Positions 52,024 to 61,857 are shown, counted from the stretch's first letter. The stretch is 64,000 nucleotides of DNA from CAYWBU01 sp942491525 (GCA_942491525.1 CALOBW010000056.1:248001-312000); one strand, 5' to 3'. A program made the numbers and translations. The notes: generated by a model not told the origin, from the sequence alone.

Positions 52024-52959
52024 ATGGATGCAGTTGTATTGGCAGGAGACGGCAGCGCGGCCAAGCGCCTTTTTGAGACCAACAAGGCGCTGCTTGAGAT
52101 CGACGGCCGGCCCATTATCCGGATTATCGCTGAAACTTTGATCGCCAGCAGCACCATTGATGATGTGGTGGTGGTGGGGCCCAAGGCTAAGTTTGAGCCG
52201 ATTCTTGAGGGGCTGGATGTGATCCTGGTGGAGCAGAGGGACAGCCTGATCGAAAACGGCATGGAGGGCTTTCTCTACTCTCTGCCTGAGTACCGCCAGA
52301 ATCCGGTTGTGACCCCCGAGCTTGAGGAGAAGTACCGCGAAAAGGCCGTGCTGGGCCTCTCGTGCGATATTCCGCTGCTCTGCCCGGCCGAGGTCGATCA
52401 GTTTATCAACCAGTGCGACCTGCAGAACTATGACTTCATCTCGGGCATGTCCAGCGAAGATGTGCTGCGCCGCTTTGAACCGCGTGATGGCAAGCGGGGC
52501 GTCGAGATGGCCACCATCCATATCCGTGAGGGCAACATTCGCCAGAACAATCTGCATGCGGTCAAGTTCTTCAAGATTGAAGATGGCATCAAGTTTATCA
52601 ACAAGTGCTATGAGTTCCGCTATCAGAAGGAGCTCAAAAATGTGCTGCGCTCAATCGCGGAGCTTTTCAGGGAGTATCCCGGCCAGATCGGCCATACGCT
52701 CTACGTCTACTTCTTCCTGCAGATTTCGCTGATGCTGGCCGAGCGCGGCCACCACCGGCTGGCCAACATCGCGCGCTACCCGGTCTCGCTGAAAAGTTTT
52801 GAGAAGCTCGGGTCGAAGCTGATGCATACGCGCTGGAAAACGGTTGAGACTGATTTTGGCGGCGCCGCCATCGATGTTGATAATGAGGATGACTACCTGA
52901 CCCTCAAAGAGCGTTACCCAGATTGGGTCAGGCAGATTTCAAATTACCACTTGGCGTAG
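52024..52959 (+). CDS. MobA-like nucleotidyltransferase (NTP_transf_3 type)
   Basis: A 311-residue protein starting MDAVVLAGDGSAAKRLFETNKALLEIDG, a variant of the LAGGxGxR...PK nucleotide-binding signature in which the second glycine is Asp. The rest has the GT-A-like fold features GLSCDIPLLCP and ETDFGGAAIDVDNEDDYL. Substrate and product are unknown. AAGAGG lies 6 bases before the ATG, and the promoter at 51962-51989 excludes longer starts. It converges on the DUF2804 gene with a 16-base overlap. Confidence 0.82.
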   Translation: MDAVVLAGDGSAAKRLFETNKALLEIDGRPIIRIIAETLIASSTIDDVVVVGPKAKFEPILEGLDVILVEQRDSLIENGMEGFLYSLPEYRQNPVVTPELEEKYREKAVLGLSCDIPLLCPAEVDQFINQCDLQNYDFISGMSSEDVLRRFEPRDGKRGVEMATIHIREGNIRQNNLHAVKFFKIEDGIKFINKCYEFRYQKELKNVLRSIAELFREYPGQIGHTLYVYFFLQISLMLAERGHHRLANIARYPVSLKSFEKLGSKLMHTRWKTVETDFGGAAIDVDNEDDYLTLKERYPDWVRQISNYHLA

Positions 52960-53927
52960 TGATCTTCGGCGAAGCCGTCGCAGCCCTTGAGCTGCAGCAC
53001 CTCGCCGTCGTCGGTCCTGAGGGTGCCGTCATACTTGCCCATCAGCTGGGTGAAGTAGGTGGCCAGGATGCCGCCGTTGGTGTGCTCGCCGCGTTCGGCT
53101 TCCGGGTAGAAGGTCAGGTCGACCTTGCCGTCAAATGAGGTGACCCGCCACGGTTTGTAGAGGTCCTTGTTGTCAAAGTCGAAGTGGATGGTGTCAACCT
53201 TGGTGCGCTTGCCGTCCAGGCAGAAGAAGTTCTCGGTGAAGCTGGTCTCGTTGACGCCGCAGGAGAGGTTGAGCCCCAGGGTGCGCTTATCCTCCAGGGT
53301 GGTGGTGATGGATGACCAGGCCCAGCAGGTCTTGCGCCGCATGTAGCCGCAGGTCCAGTCGATGGAGGCCAGATAGTTGTCGAGCGGGAACTTTTCGCCC
53401 TTGTGGGTCAGCTCGCCGCTGATCTTGACCGGGTTGGTCTTCTCCACATAGACCCAGTCGCGGTAGCCGGCGCGGGTGCAGATGCGCAGCGGATTGATGT
53501 CATTCAGGTCCAGCTTGGCCTTGACCTCGATATCCTTGCCCTTGGCGAAGAGATCGCCGTCCTGCATGACGATCTCCAGACCGCCGAACTTGAAGCGGCC
53601 CTCGATCTTCTTGGGCTCGGTGGAGATGTAGTTGCTGCCCTTCAGGAAGATCTGCGAAGTTTCGGTGACCTGTTTGGTCTGCTTGTCGTAGACGTAGAAG
53701 AAGCCGTTGGCCAGAATCTTGAGGTCCACGATCGCGAAACCGATGACGTGGCGCTCCCCGGTGATGCCGATGAAGAGAAACTGGTTGGCTTTGATTTTGC
53801 GCAGCCAGCGGGGCAGGGTGATGCCGCCCGGAGTCTCGATCGGATGGTCCAGGTAGTTGATATTGTCGAAGCCATCCTCAAAGATGCCATATTTTACTTT
53901 GCCGTCGGGGCCGATAAAGTTCTGCAT
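52944..53927 (-). CDS. DUF2804 family protein
   Basis: A 327-residue protein of the DUF2804 family, recognised from the DWTCGYMRRKTCWAWSS and LGLNLSCGVNETSFTENF segments. I chose the ATG at 53927, because a GGAGG SD lies 6 bases upstream; an ATG 16 codons earlier has none. No enzymatic function is established. It has no signal peptide. It sits between the HDOD-GAF gene and the nucleotidyltransferase gene. Confidence 0.85.
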   Translation of the reverse strand: MQNFIGPDGKVKYGIFEDGFDNINYLDHPIETPGGITLPRWLRKIKANQFLFIGITGERHVIGFAIVDLKILANGFFYVYDKQTKQVTETSQIFLKGSNYISTEPKKIEGRFKFGGLEIVMQDGDLFAKGKDIEVKAKLDLNDINPLRICTRAGYRDWVYVEKTNPVKISGELTHKGEKFPLDNYLASIDWTCGYMRRKTCWAWSSITTTLEDKRTLGLNLSCGVNETSFTENFFCLDGKRTKVDTIHFDFDNKDLYKPWRVTSFDGKVDLTFYPEAERGEHTNGGILATYFTQLMGKYDGTLRTDDGEVLQLKGCDGFAEDHYAKW

Positions 53928-54025
53928 AAAATCCTCCTCTGGAGGATCTCTATAACATTTATTGACCGGAAACAATAGTTGGCTTAAATTCTACCTACTG
54001 AGAAAGATAGGCCAAGTAAAAGCGC

Positions 54026-55789
54026 CTATTCTTTGAGATAGTCTTCGAAGCCCGGCGCCATGTCGCCCTGCTCCTCTTCAGCCTTGGGCTGGGCGGGGGT
54101 GGCGGGAGCCTTGGCCGCGGCGGCCTTGTGGATGTCGAGCATCTTCTCGTTGGCGGTGTAGTCGGTCTCGACCACGTCCGAGATCTCCAGCATCTTCTTG
54201 ACCAGCGACTGAATCTTGAGGGCCTCGCGCTTGATGTCCTCCAGGCCGTTGACAACCTTGGTGGGCATCTCGGGGTCGCGCAGCAGCAGATCGGTCTTGA
54301 GCAGCACCGTGGTCAGGGGTGAGTTGATCTCATGGTTGGCGGCGATGGCGGTTTTGGAGACGGCCGCCAAGCGCTGGGACTTCATGTTCTTGGTGATCAG
54401 CATGGCGCGCTGGATGGCCTGGGAGCCGATCTCGCTGATGGTGCGCAGCAGCAGCATCTGCTGCTGGCTCTCCTTGTTCTCCTCATCGGGAAAGAGTTCG
54501 AGGGCGCCGATGATTTTGTCGTCGACCCTGATGGGGGCGTGGAAATAGTCGCAGCCCGGCTCGTAGATGCCGTTGGTGTGGTCCAGCAGCTCTTTGGTGG
54601 CGCCGGCCACGCCGTTGCGGGTCTGGACGTTGTCGCCCACCCAGAAGGAGTCGGTCACCATGACCCTCAGCTGGCTCAGGCGCATGATGCAGCGGCACTT
54701 CTTGGCGCCCATGATGGTCAGCGAGTGGTTGGTCAGCACCTTGGTGATCTCGGAAAGTTTCATGGAAGACTGCAGTTCGGCGCTCATCTGGTTGATCTTG
54801 GAGAGCTCCATGGTGCGCTGTTCCAGGGCGTGTTTCTTCTGCTCCAGATCCAGGCTCAGTTTGCCCAGCTGGGCGTTGGCGGTCTGCAGCACCTCGAAGT
54901 AGGTCTTGGGTTCGGCCTTGGGAATGCCCAGCTGTTCGCTGATGTCGGCGATGCTGTCCTTGATTCTGAGCGAGACGGCCTGAATGTCGTGGCTGCTTAA
55001 ACCCAGCTGATTCAGGATGGTCGGCTCGATGAAACCGGTGGTGTGGGGGCAGATGCCTAAGCCCAGATGGTTGATCACCATGTCGGCCACGTGCACGATG
55101 GCGCAGAGCCGGTTCTCCTCGGAGGCCATGACCCCGCCCTTGGGCAGTTCATGGTGGTGGGCCACCACCATGGTCAGGCGCGAGGGCAGGTTCCAGTGCT
55201 CCATCAGGATCTTGCCCATGGTGGCGTGGCTGATGCCGATCAGCTCCTCTTCCACGGCGATCACGTCGCGTCCGGAGGAGACGGCTTCCAGCACCTTTTC
55301 GTATTCGCCCTCCTTGCAGATCTGCTGGTCGGCCACAATCTTACCCATGTCATGCAGCAGGCCGGCCACAAAGGCGTCCTCGCTGGAGGCCGGGTAGACC
55401 ATGTTGGCGATCTCCTTGGCGCAGACCGCGCAGGCGATGCTGTGCTGCCAGAAATCAAAGAGATCCATGGCGTTCTTCTTCTTGCCCTCGAAGAGGTTGA
55501 TGACGCTGATGCTGAGCACGATCGACTTGAGCACGTTCAGCCCCAGCAGCACCACGGCGCCGCGGATGGTCGAGATCTCCTTGATGCGGCGGTAGAAGGG
55601 CGAGTTGGCCACCTTGAGAACTTTCAGAGAGAGGCCCTGGTCCTTCTCAACCATATCCGCTATCTGTTTGGCGTTGACGTTCTCGTCGAGCGTCTTCTCC
55701 ATGATGGTGGTGGCAATGGACGGCAGGGTGGGGATCTCGCCGATGTCAGTTATCAGATGCTCCAGATCATTGGGGGTTAGTTTTTTCAT
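54026..55789 (-). CDS. HDOD-GAF protein with a HisKA-like H-box and no ATPase domain
   Basis: A 587-residue protein. It has an HDOD domain (about 10-205; LLHDMGKIVADQQ), a helical coiled-coil segment (about 295-345), a GAF-like sensor domain (about 345-470) and a histidine-kinase-like dimerisation helix pair whose H-box ANHEINSPL sits near residue 485. No HATPase motif (N, G1 or G2 box) follows; the protein ends in an acidic, Ala/Pro-rich tail. It may be a phospho-acceptor or adaptor. It lies 64 bases after the ispG-side gap and is divergent from ispG. Confidence 0.85.
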   Translation of the reverse strand: MKKLTPNDLEHLITDIGEIPTLPSIATTIMEKTLDENVNAKQIADMVEKDQGLSLKVLKVANSPFYRRIKEISTIRGAVVLLGLNVLKSIVLSISVINLFEGKKKNAMDLFDFWQHSIACAVCAKEIANMVYPASSEDAFVAGLLHDMGKIVADQQICKEGEYEKVLEAVSSGRDVIAVEEELIGISHATMGKILMEHWNLPSRLTMVVAHHHELPKGGVMASEENRLCAIVHVADMVINHLGLGICPHTTGFIEPTILNQLGLSSHDIQAVSLRIKDSIADISEQLGIPKAEPKTYFEVLQTANAQLGKLSLDLEQKKHALEQRTMELSKINQMSAELQSSMKLSEITKVLTNHSLTIMGAKKCRCIMRLSQLRVMVTDSFWVGDNVQTRNGVAGATKELLDHTNGIYEPGCDYFHAPIRVDDKIIGALELFPDEENKESQQQMLLLRTISEIGSQAIQRAMLITKNMKSQRLAAVSKTAIAANHEINSPLTTVLLKTDLLLRDPEMPTKVVNGLEDIKREALKIQSLVKKMLEISDVVETDYTANEKMLDIHKAAAAKAPATPAQPKAEEEQGDMAPGFEDYLKE

Positions 55790-55896
55790 CTATGCACTTA
55801 TCGAACGCGAATCGTACAATCTTGAGAAGGCAGGAAATTTTGCCGGCCCTCTTTAGGTATTTGAGTCTTAATACGGGATATGCTACTCGTTTCCAG

Positions 55897-56958
55897 ATGA
55901 GTGTACATCGTGACAATACCAGGCAGATTCATGTCGGAAAGGTGGCCGTCGGCGGCGGCGCGCCGGTTTCCATCCAGTCCATGACCAATACGCCCACGGC
56001 GGATGTGGCGGCCACCGTTAATCAGGTGCGCGCACTGGCCGCGGCCGGCTGCGACATCGTGCGCATCAGCGTGCCGGATGAGGACTCTTTGGCGGCCTTC
56101 GGCCAGATCAAGCAGCAGGTCAGCGTGCCCCTGATCGCCGATATCCACTTCAGCCACCGGCTGGCCATCGGCTCGATCGAGCAGGGGGCCGACGGCATCC
56201 GCATCAATCCGGGCAACATCGGCAGCCATGCTAGAATCGCCGAGGTCGCCAAAGCCGCCATCGAGCACAATGTGCCGATCAGGGTGGGCGTCAACCTGGG
56301 CTCGGTCAAACCGAGCATCCTGGAGCGCTTCGGCCACGACCATGTGGGCGCCATCGTGGAGAACGCCCGCGAGCATGTGGCCCTGCTGGAGGATCTCGGC
56401 GTCGAGGCCATCAAGGTGGCCCTCAAGTCTTCGGATGTGCTGGAGACCATTGAGGCCTATAGGCGTTTTGCGGCCATCTCCGATAGGCCCCTGCACGTGG
56501 GCGTGACCGAGTCGGGCACCCAGTTCTCGGGCCTGATCCGCTCCTCGGTGGGGATCGGCGCGCTGCTGCTGGAGGGCATCGGCGACACCATCCGCATTTC
56601 GCTGGCCGGCGATCCGGTTCAGGAGGTCAAGGCGGCCCGGGTGCTGCTGGAGTCGGTCGGGCTTAGAAATGAGGGCGTGCGCGTGATCGCCTGCCCGACC
56701 TGCGCTCGCGCCAACGCCGACGTGGCGGCCATTGCCACCGAAGTGGAGGCGGCCCTCAGCCATATCAAGGCCCACAAGGTTGTGGCGGTGATGGGCTGCG
56801 CGGTCAACGGCCCCGGCGAGGCCCGCGAAGCCGACATGGGCGCGGCCTGCGACAAGAACGGCGCCATGTTCTTCAAGAACGGCAAACCAATCAAACGTAT
56901 CGCGATCGATGAGATCGTGGAGACAATCTTAAGTGAGATAGAAGAGGATAATAAATGA
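55897..56958 (+). CDS. ispG: (E)-4-hydroxy-3-methylbut-2-enyl-diphosphate synthase IspG
   Basis: 4Fe-4S enzyme of the MEP isoprenoid pathway, 353 residues. It has ISVPDEDSLAAFGQIK, the MEcPP-binding GADGIRINPGNIG and the cluster cysteines in ACPTCARANAD and VMGCAVNGPGEA. I chose the ATG at 55897 (MSVHRDNTRQIHVG), where family conservation begins; the SD is weak there, and upstream ATG 55792 is in unconserved sequence. Its stop overlaps proS (ATGA). Confidence 0.96.
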   Translation: MSVHRDNTRQIHVGKVAVGGGAPVSIQSMTNTPTADVAATVNQVRALAAAGCDIVRISVPDEDSLAAFGQIKQQVSVPLIADIHFSHRLAIGSIEQGADGIRINPGNIGSHARIAEVAKAAIEHNVPIRVGVNLGSVKPSILERFGHDHVGAIVENAREHVALLEDLGVEAIKVALKSSDVLETIEAYRRFAAISDRPLHVGVTESGTQFSGLIRSSVGIGALLLEGIGDTIRISLAGDPVQEVKAARVLLESVGLRNEGVRVIACPTCARANADVAAIATEVEAALSHIKAHKVVAVMGCAVNGPGEAREADMGAACDKNGAMFFKNGKPIKRIAIDEIVETILSEIEEDNK

Positions 56959-58655
56959 AACTTTCACAGATGTTTTTGCACACCCAGAAGGAGGACCCGC
57001 GCGAGGCCGAGGTGGTCAGCCACAAGTTGATGATTCGCGCGGCCATGATCAAGAAGCTGGCCTCGGGCATCTACTCCTACATGCCCTACGGGCTCAAGGC
57101 CCTCAGAAAAGTTGAACAGATCGTACGCGAGGAGATGGACAGTGCCGGCGCCCAGGAGGTGCTGATGCCCGCCGTGCAGCCGGCCGAGCTCTGGCAGGAG
57201 AGCGGCCGCTGGGACTTCTACGGCCGCGAGCTGCTGCGCTTCAAGGACCGCAAGGATGCCGACTTCTGCCTCGGACCCACCCATGAGGAGGTCATCACCG
57301 ACATGGCCAGAAGCGAGATCCAGTCCTACAAGGATCTGCCCCAGAACCTCTACCAGATCCAGGCCAAGTTCCGCGATGAGATCAGGCCGCGTTTCGGCGT
57401 GATGCGCTCGCGCGAGTTCATCATGAAGGATGCCTACTCCTTCGATGTGGACGACGCATCGGCCGAGAAAAGTTATGAAAACATGTTTCAGACCTACAGC
57501 CGCATTTTTGAACGTTGCGGTCTGAAGTTCAAACCGGTTGAGGCTGACAGCGGCCAGATCGGCGGCAGCTTCTCGCATGAGTTCATGGTGCTGGCCGAGA
57601 CCGGCGAAGACGCAATCTTGAGCTGCGACAGCTGCGGTTATGCCGCCAACGTTGAGAAGGCGGCAATCCGGCTGCCTGAAAATTTGGAGTTGGCCGCTGC
57701 GCCGGCCGGCGAGCCGGTCAAGGTTCACACCCCTGATGCCCGCACCATTGAAGAGGTATCCGCTTTCCTTAAGATTGAGGCTTCGAATTTAGTGAAGACC
57801 ATGATCTACGACACCGACCAGGGCGTGATTGCCGCACTGGTCAGGGGCGACCATGAGGTCAACGAGGCCAAGCTCAGAGCCGCCGCCGGCTGCGAGAGCC
57901 TGGAGCTGGCCGAAGACGCTGTGATTGCCGAGGTCACCAAGGCGCCGCGCGGCTTTGCCGGCCCTATTGGGCTTCAGATCCGCGTGATTGCCGATGCCAG
58001 CCTGATCTGCGCCGGGCCCTTTGTGGCCGGTGCCAACGAGGCCGACCACCACGTCACCGACCTCTGGCTGGGTCGCGACGCCAAGGTTGACCTGGTGGCT
58101 GACATCAGAAACGCGCTTGAGGGCGACAGCTGCCCGCGCTGCCAGGGCAAGCTCGAAGTCATCCGCGGCATCGAGGTCGGCCACGTCTTTAAGCTGGGCA
58201 CCAAGTACTCCAAGGCCATGAACGCCGAGTTTCTGGATGAGGAGGGCAAGGCCAAGCCCATGGTTATGGGCTGCTACGGCATCGGCATCAGCCGCGTGGT
58301 GGCCGCTGCCATCGAGCAGAACCATGATGAGAACGGCATCATCTTCCCGGTGGAGATCGCGCCCTATCCCTTCCTGGTGCAGCCCCTGGACGTCAAGCCT
58401 GGCGAGGTCATGGACGCCGCCACCAAGATCTATGACGATCTCAGGGCGGCCGGTTTCGACGTGCTGATCGATGACCGCAAGCTGCGCCCCGGCGTCAAGT
58501 TCAAGGATGCCGATCTGCTGGGCGTGCCCTACCGCATCACCGTGGGCGGTAAGGGGCTGGCCGAGGGGATTGTGGAGCTAAAAAATCGCCGCAGCGGCGA
58601 AATGGTCAAGATTGAGCTCGGAGAAGTCGTTAAGCAGTGTCAGAATCTGATTTAA
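56955..58655 (+). CDS. proS: Prolyl-tRNA synthetase (bacterial type with editing domain)
   Basis: A 566-residue class-II synthetase. Motif 1 region PYGLKALRKVEQIVREEM, motif 2 with FRDEIRPRFGVMRSREF, the inserted editing (INS) domain (about 225-390) and motif 3 MGCYGIGISRVVAAAIEQN are all present, followed by the anticodon-binding domain. Length and order match the bacterial ProS type. It is translated through overlap with ispG and is followed by rel after 10 bases. Confidence 0.97.
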   Translation: MKLSQMFLHTQKEDPREAEVVSHKLMIRAAMIKKLASGIYSYMPYGLKALRKVEQIVREEMDSAGAQEVLMPAVQPAELWQESGRWDFYGRELLRFKDRKDADFCLGPTHEEVITDMARSEIQSYKDLPQNLYQIQAKFRDEIRPRFGVMRSREFIMKDAYSFDVDDASAEKSYENMFQTYSRIFERCGLKFKPVEADSGQIGGSFSHEFMVLAETGEDAILSCDSCGYAANVEKAAIRLPENLELAAAPAGEPVKVHTPDARTIEEVSAFLKIEASNLVKTMIYDTDQGVIAALVRGDHEVNEAKLRAAAGCESLELAEDAVIAEVTKAPRGFAGPIGLQIRVIADASLICAGPFVAGANEADHHVTDLWLGRDAKVDLVADIRNALEGDSCPRCQGKLEVIRGIEVGHVFKLGTKYSKAMNAEFLDEEGKAKPMVMGCYGIGISRVVAAAIEQNHDENGIIFPVEIAPYPFLVQPLDVKPGEVMDAATKIYDDLRAAGFDVLIDDRKLRPGVKFKDADLLGVPYRITVGGKGLAEGIVELKNRRSGEMVKIELGEVVKQCQNLI

Positions 58656-58665
58656 AGGATATTGC

Positions 58666-60789
58666 TTGACAGTAAGAATCACCGACATTCTGGATGAGGT
58701 TTCGGCCTATCTGCCCGACGCTGACCGTCGGGTAATTGAGAAGGCCTATGTATTTTCGGCCCAGGTTCATCAGGGGCAGACCCGCCTGAGCGGCGAGCCC
58801 TACATGAACCACCCCCTCGAGGTCGCCATGATGGTGGCCGAGATGCGCCTGGACGTCACGGCCATCGCCTCGGCCCTGCTGCACGACACGGTCGAGGACA
58901 GCTACACCACGGTGGATGACGTGGCCCAGCGCTTCGGCTCCGAGGTGGCCCTGGTGGTCGACGGCCTGACCAAGATCGCCAAGATCCACTTCCGCTCCAA
59001 AGAGGAGCACCAGGCCGAGAACTTCCGCAAGATGATCCTGGCCATGAGCAAGGATCTGCGCATCCTGCTGATCAAGCTGGTGGACCGGGTGCACAACATG
59101 CGCACCCTGGAGTTCCATAAGCGGCCCTCGCAGATCCGCATCGCCAGCGAGACCCTCGATATCTACGCCCCCCTGGCCAACCGTCTCGGCATCCACTGGC
59201 TGCAGATCGAGCTGGAGGAACACAGCCTCAAGTACCTCGACCCCGAGGGCTACTCGCGGCTCAAGGCCCAGCTGGACGCCAAGGCCAAGGAGAAGGAGGG
59301 CTACCTTGAGGATATCGTGGCCAGGATCAAGGCCGAGATCGCCAAGACCGGCGCCGACGCCGAGGTCACCTGGCGCATCAAGCACGTCTACAGCGTCTAT
59401 CAGAAACTGAAACGCCAGGGCATCCCCTTTGAGAACGTCTATGACGTCTTCGGCATCCGCATCAAACTTAACAGCGTGGCCGAATGCTATGAGATGCTGG
59501 GCATCATCCACTCCATGTGGAAGCCGATCCAGTCGCGTATCAAAGACTTTATCGCTATGCCCAAGGACAACATGTACCAGTCGCTGCACACGACGGTTTT
59601 CGGTCCCGAGGGCGAGCGCATTGAGATCCAGATCCGCACCTTTGAGATGGACTATCTGGCCAACGAGGGCATCGCGGCCCACTGGCGCTACAAGGAGGGC
59701 GGCAAGATCAGCGAGCACGACGGCGAGAAGCTGGCCTGGCTGCGTCAGCTGCTGGAGTGGCAGCAGGAGCTCAACGACCCCAAGGAGTTTCTGCAGAGCG
59801 TCAAGATCGACCTCTATCCCGAGGACGTCTATGTCTTCACCCCCCAGGGTGACGTCAAGCGCTTTCCGCTGGGCTCCACGCCCCTGGACTTTGCCTACTC
59901 GGTGCACACCGAGCTGGGGCATCAGTGCGCCGGCGCCAAGGTCAACGGCCAGATCGTGCCGCTCAGGTACAAGCTCAAGAGCGGCGACGTGGTCTCGATT
60001 ATGCGTTCGGCCAGCCAGCACCCCAGCAAGGACTGGCTCAGGATCGCCAAGACCTCGCGGGCCAAGGCCAAGGTCAAGGCCTGGCTCAGGGTTGAGGAGC
60101 GCGAGCAGAGCGTGCATCTGGGGCGCGATATCCTGGAGAAGAAGATCAAGAGCCTGCACCTGCGCGATGTTGACATGGAGGATCTGGCCAAGGAGTGCTC
60201 CTTCAAGAGCGTTGAAGATCTCTTTGCGGCCATCGGCCTGGGCCGTTACTCGGCCATCCAGGCCGTCAACCGCCTGACGCCCGATTCCCAGCAGCCGGCC
60301 CGGCCCGAAGATGCCGTGACGCCCGTGTCGCACAAGAAGCGCGACGAGGCGGCCGTGATCGTGCGCGGGGTCGAGGATCTGCTGGTGCGCTTCGCCAAGT
60401 GCTGCCGCCCGATCCCCGGCGACGAGGTGGTCGGCTTCATCACCCGCGGCCGCGGCATCACCGTGCACCGCGCCGGCTGCTCCTATGTCAGCGATGAGGA
60501 TCACGAGCGTCTGGTGCCGGTTGAGTGGGATGAGCACATCACCGGCATCCATGAGATCGAGTTCTCGATCCTCTGTGAGGACCGTCCAGGCATGCTGAGC
60601 GCCATCACCGCCGTCATCGGCGGCGAAGAGATTAATATTTCAAAGATGAAGGTCAGCCCGTTGACCAACGAGTCGTCACTCTGCATATTTAAGGTGATGG
60701 TCAAAAATCTGGAGCAACTTGAGAACCTTTTTGTGAAATTGAAGCGCATCCGCGGTGTGGACAGCATCGAGCGTATGCAGGCATCCTAA
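58666..60789 (+). CDS. Bifunctional (p)ppGpp synthetase/hydrolase (Rel/SpoT)
   Basis: A 707-residue stringent-response enzyme: HD hydrolase domain (LLHDTVEDS, His73-Asp74), synthetase domain (SRIKDFIAMPK...MYQSLHTTVFG), TGS domain (about 390-450), a Cys-rich CCRPIPGDEV segment and a C-terminal ACT domain. RIKD near 291-294 is the RxKD form typical of bifunctional Rel enzymes, not the acidic form of monofunctional RelA. The hydrolase residues are intact. The start is TTG, 6 bases after AGGA. Confidence 0.96.
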   Translation: MTVRITDILDEVSAYLPDADRRVIEKAYVFSAQVHQGQTRLSGEPYMNHPLEVAMMVAEMRLDVTAIASALLHDTVEDSYTTVDDVAQRFGSEVALVVDGLTKIAKIHFRSKEEHQAENFRKMILAMSKDLRILLIKLVDRVHNMRTLEFHKRPSQIRIASETLDIYAPLANRLGIHWLQIELEEHSLKYLDPEGYSRLKAQLDAKAKEKEGYLEDIVARIKAEIAKTGADAEVTWRIKHVYSVYQKLKRQGIPFENVYDVFGIRIKLNSVAECYEMLGIIHSMWKPIQSRIKDFIAMPKDNMYQSLHTTVFGPEGERIEIQIRTFEMDYLANEGIAAHWRYKEGGKISEHDGEKLAWLRQLLEWQQELNDPKEFLQSVKIDLYPEDVYVFTPQGDVKRFPLGSTPLDFAYSVHTELGHQCAGAKVNGQIVPLRYKLKSGDVVSIMRSASQHPSKDWLRIAKTSRAKAKVKAWLRVEEREQSVHLGRDILEKKIKSLHLRDVDMEDLAKECSFKSVEDLFAAIGLGRYSAIQAVNRLTPDSQQPARPEDAVTPVSHKKRDEAAVIVRGVEDLLVRFAKCCRPIPGDEVVGFITRGRGITVHRAGCSYVSDEDHERLVPVEWDEHITGIHEIEFSILCEDRPGMLSAITAVIGGEEINISKMKVSPLTNESSLCIFKVMVKNLEQLENLFVKLKRIRGVDSIERMQAS

Positions 60790-60848
60790 ATCTGTCCGGT
60801 TGCTAAAGGCCGGTAAGATATTATTAAGTTACCCAGGAGGTGGATAGT

Positions 60849-61580
60849 ATGAAAAAGGTTTTGGTGTTGATGGCTTGTGTGATGTTTCTGGCAACCGGCG
60901 TGCATGCGGAAGATGTGGTCAGGTTGGCCTCGCTGGACTGGCAGCCCTACACCGGCAAGGATATGGCCGCCAACGGCTATGCCGCCGAGATAGTGCGTGA
61001 AGCCTATAAGCGGGTCGGTTACAAGCTGGAGATCGACTTTCTCTCCTGGGACGATGCGGTCAACAAGTCCAAGTCCGGCGAGTATGACGGCCTCTTTCCG
61101 GAGTATGCCGCCGAGGAGCGCGGTAAGGATTATGTCTACTCCAACCTCTTCTCCAAGTCGCTGCTGGTCTTTGCCACCCTGCCCGGTTCCGGTGTGAACT
61201 ATACCGACATCGCCTCGCTGCAGCCCTATAAGATCGGCGTGGTGTCCGGCTATGTCAATTCGCCCGAGTTTGACAGCGCCAAAAATCTGACCAAGGTTGA
61301 GGCGGCAAGTGACGAAGAGGGTCTCAAAAATCTTTTCGCCGGTAAGGTTGACATGATCGTGATCGACGCCCTGGTGGCCAACCACATCATGCAGCAGTCC
61401 TTCCCGGGCAAGAAGATCGAGATGCTCTCCAACCCGCTTTACGTGCATGACCTCTTCATTGTATTCTCCAAGAAGGCCGCGGATTATCAGAAGAAATTGG
61501 ACGATTTCAACCGCGGGCTGGCCATGATTCAGGCTGACGGAACGGTCAATGCTCTGGGAGTTAAGTACGGTCTGAAGTAA
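60849..61580 (+). CDS. Family 3 extracellular solute-binding protein
   Basis: A 243-residue periplasmic binding protein with a signal peptide (MKKVLVLMACVMFLATGVHA). The SBP_bac_3 fold shows in LASLDWQPYTGKDMAANGYAAEIV and SGEYDGLFP. It resembles amino-acid-type receptors, but no permease or ATPase gene is nearby. The ATG at 60849 follows a full AGGAGGT SD, so a GTG three codons earlier is not used. It ends at a nested hairpin terminator. Confidence 0.9.
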   Translation: MKKVLVLMACVMFLATGVHAEDVVRLASLDWQPYTGKDMAANGYAAEIVREAYKRVGYKLEIDFLSWDDAVNKSKSGEYDGLFPEYAAEERGKDYVYSNLFSKSLLVFATLPGSGVNYTDIASLQPYKIGVVSGYVNSPEFDSAKNLTKVEAASDEEGLKNLFAGKVDMIVIDALVANHIMQQSFPGKKIEMLSNPLYVHDLFIVFSKKAADYQKKLDDFNRGLAMIQADGTVNALGVKYGLK

Positions 61581-61597
61581 GAATTTGCATTTTAACT

Positions 61598-61645
61598 CTT
61601 CTCCGCCTTTTCTATGCGGTGACTCTCACCGGGCGGAGAAGGTTC
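61598..61645 (+). terminator. Nested-hairpin terminator after the binding-protein gene
   Basis: Outer arms CTTCTCCGCC (61598-61607) and GGCGGAGAAG (61632-61641) enclose an inner hairpin CGGTGA-CTC-TCACCG (61617-61631). Only a short T-rich run follows. It lies 17 bases past the stop codon. Confidence 0.6.
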
Positions 61646-61841
61646 TTTATGCAACAGCTTGATTGCTGATTGCATTTATATATACAAATGGTGTGCCAAA
61701 CAGTCGTTCGCTTTATCTGATTAATTTCCGGTCACTTATCTTTCACGTAAAAAATAGGGTCAGTGGCTATGCGCTTCCACTGTGGAAAAATGTTGCTCAG
61801 ATTTTACGCATTGTGTGGAAAATAGTTACATGGGGGTGGGA

Positions 61842-61857
61842 GCGGCTTTCCAGCCGC
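61842..61857. repeat. REP-like GC hairpin
   Basis: GCGGCT (61842-61847) and AGCCGC (61852-61857) around TTCC, preceded by TGGGGGTGGGA. The unit resembles the GTGGGAGCGGCTTTCCAGCC-type dispersed repeats found in many proteobacterial intergenic regions. Confidence 0.5.

Noticed and set aside
58630..60552. A 640-residue open frame antisense to the rel gene
   Set aside because: It has no domain or start signal and mirrors the codon bias of the real gene on the other strand; the plus-strand Rel protein explains this DNA.
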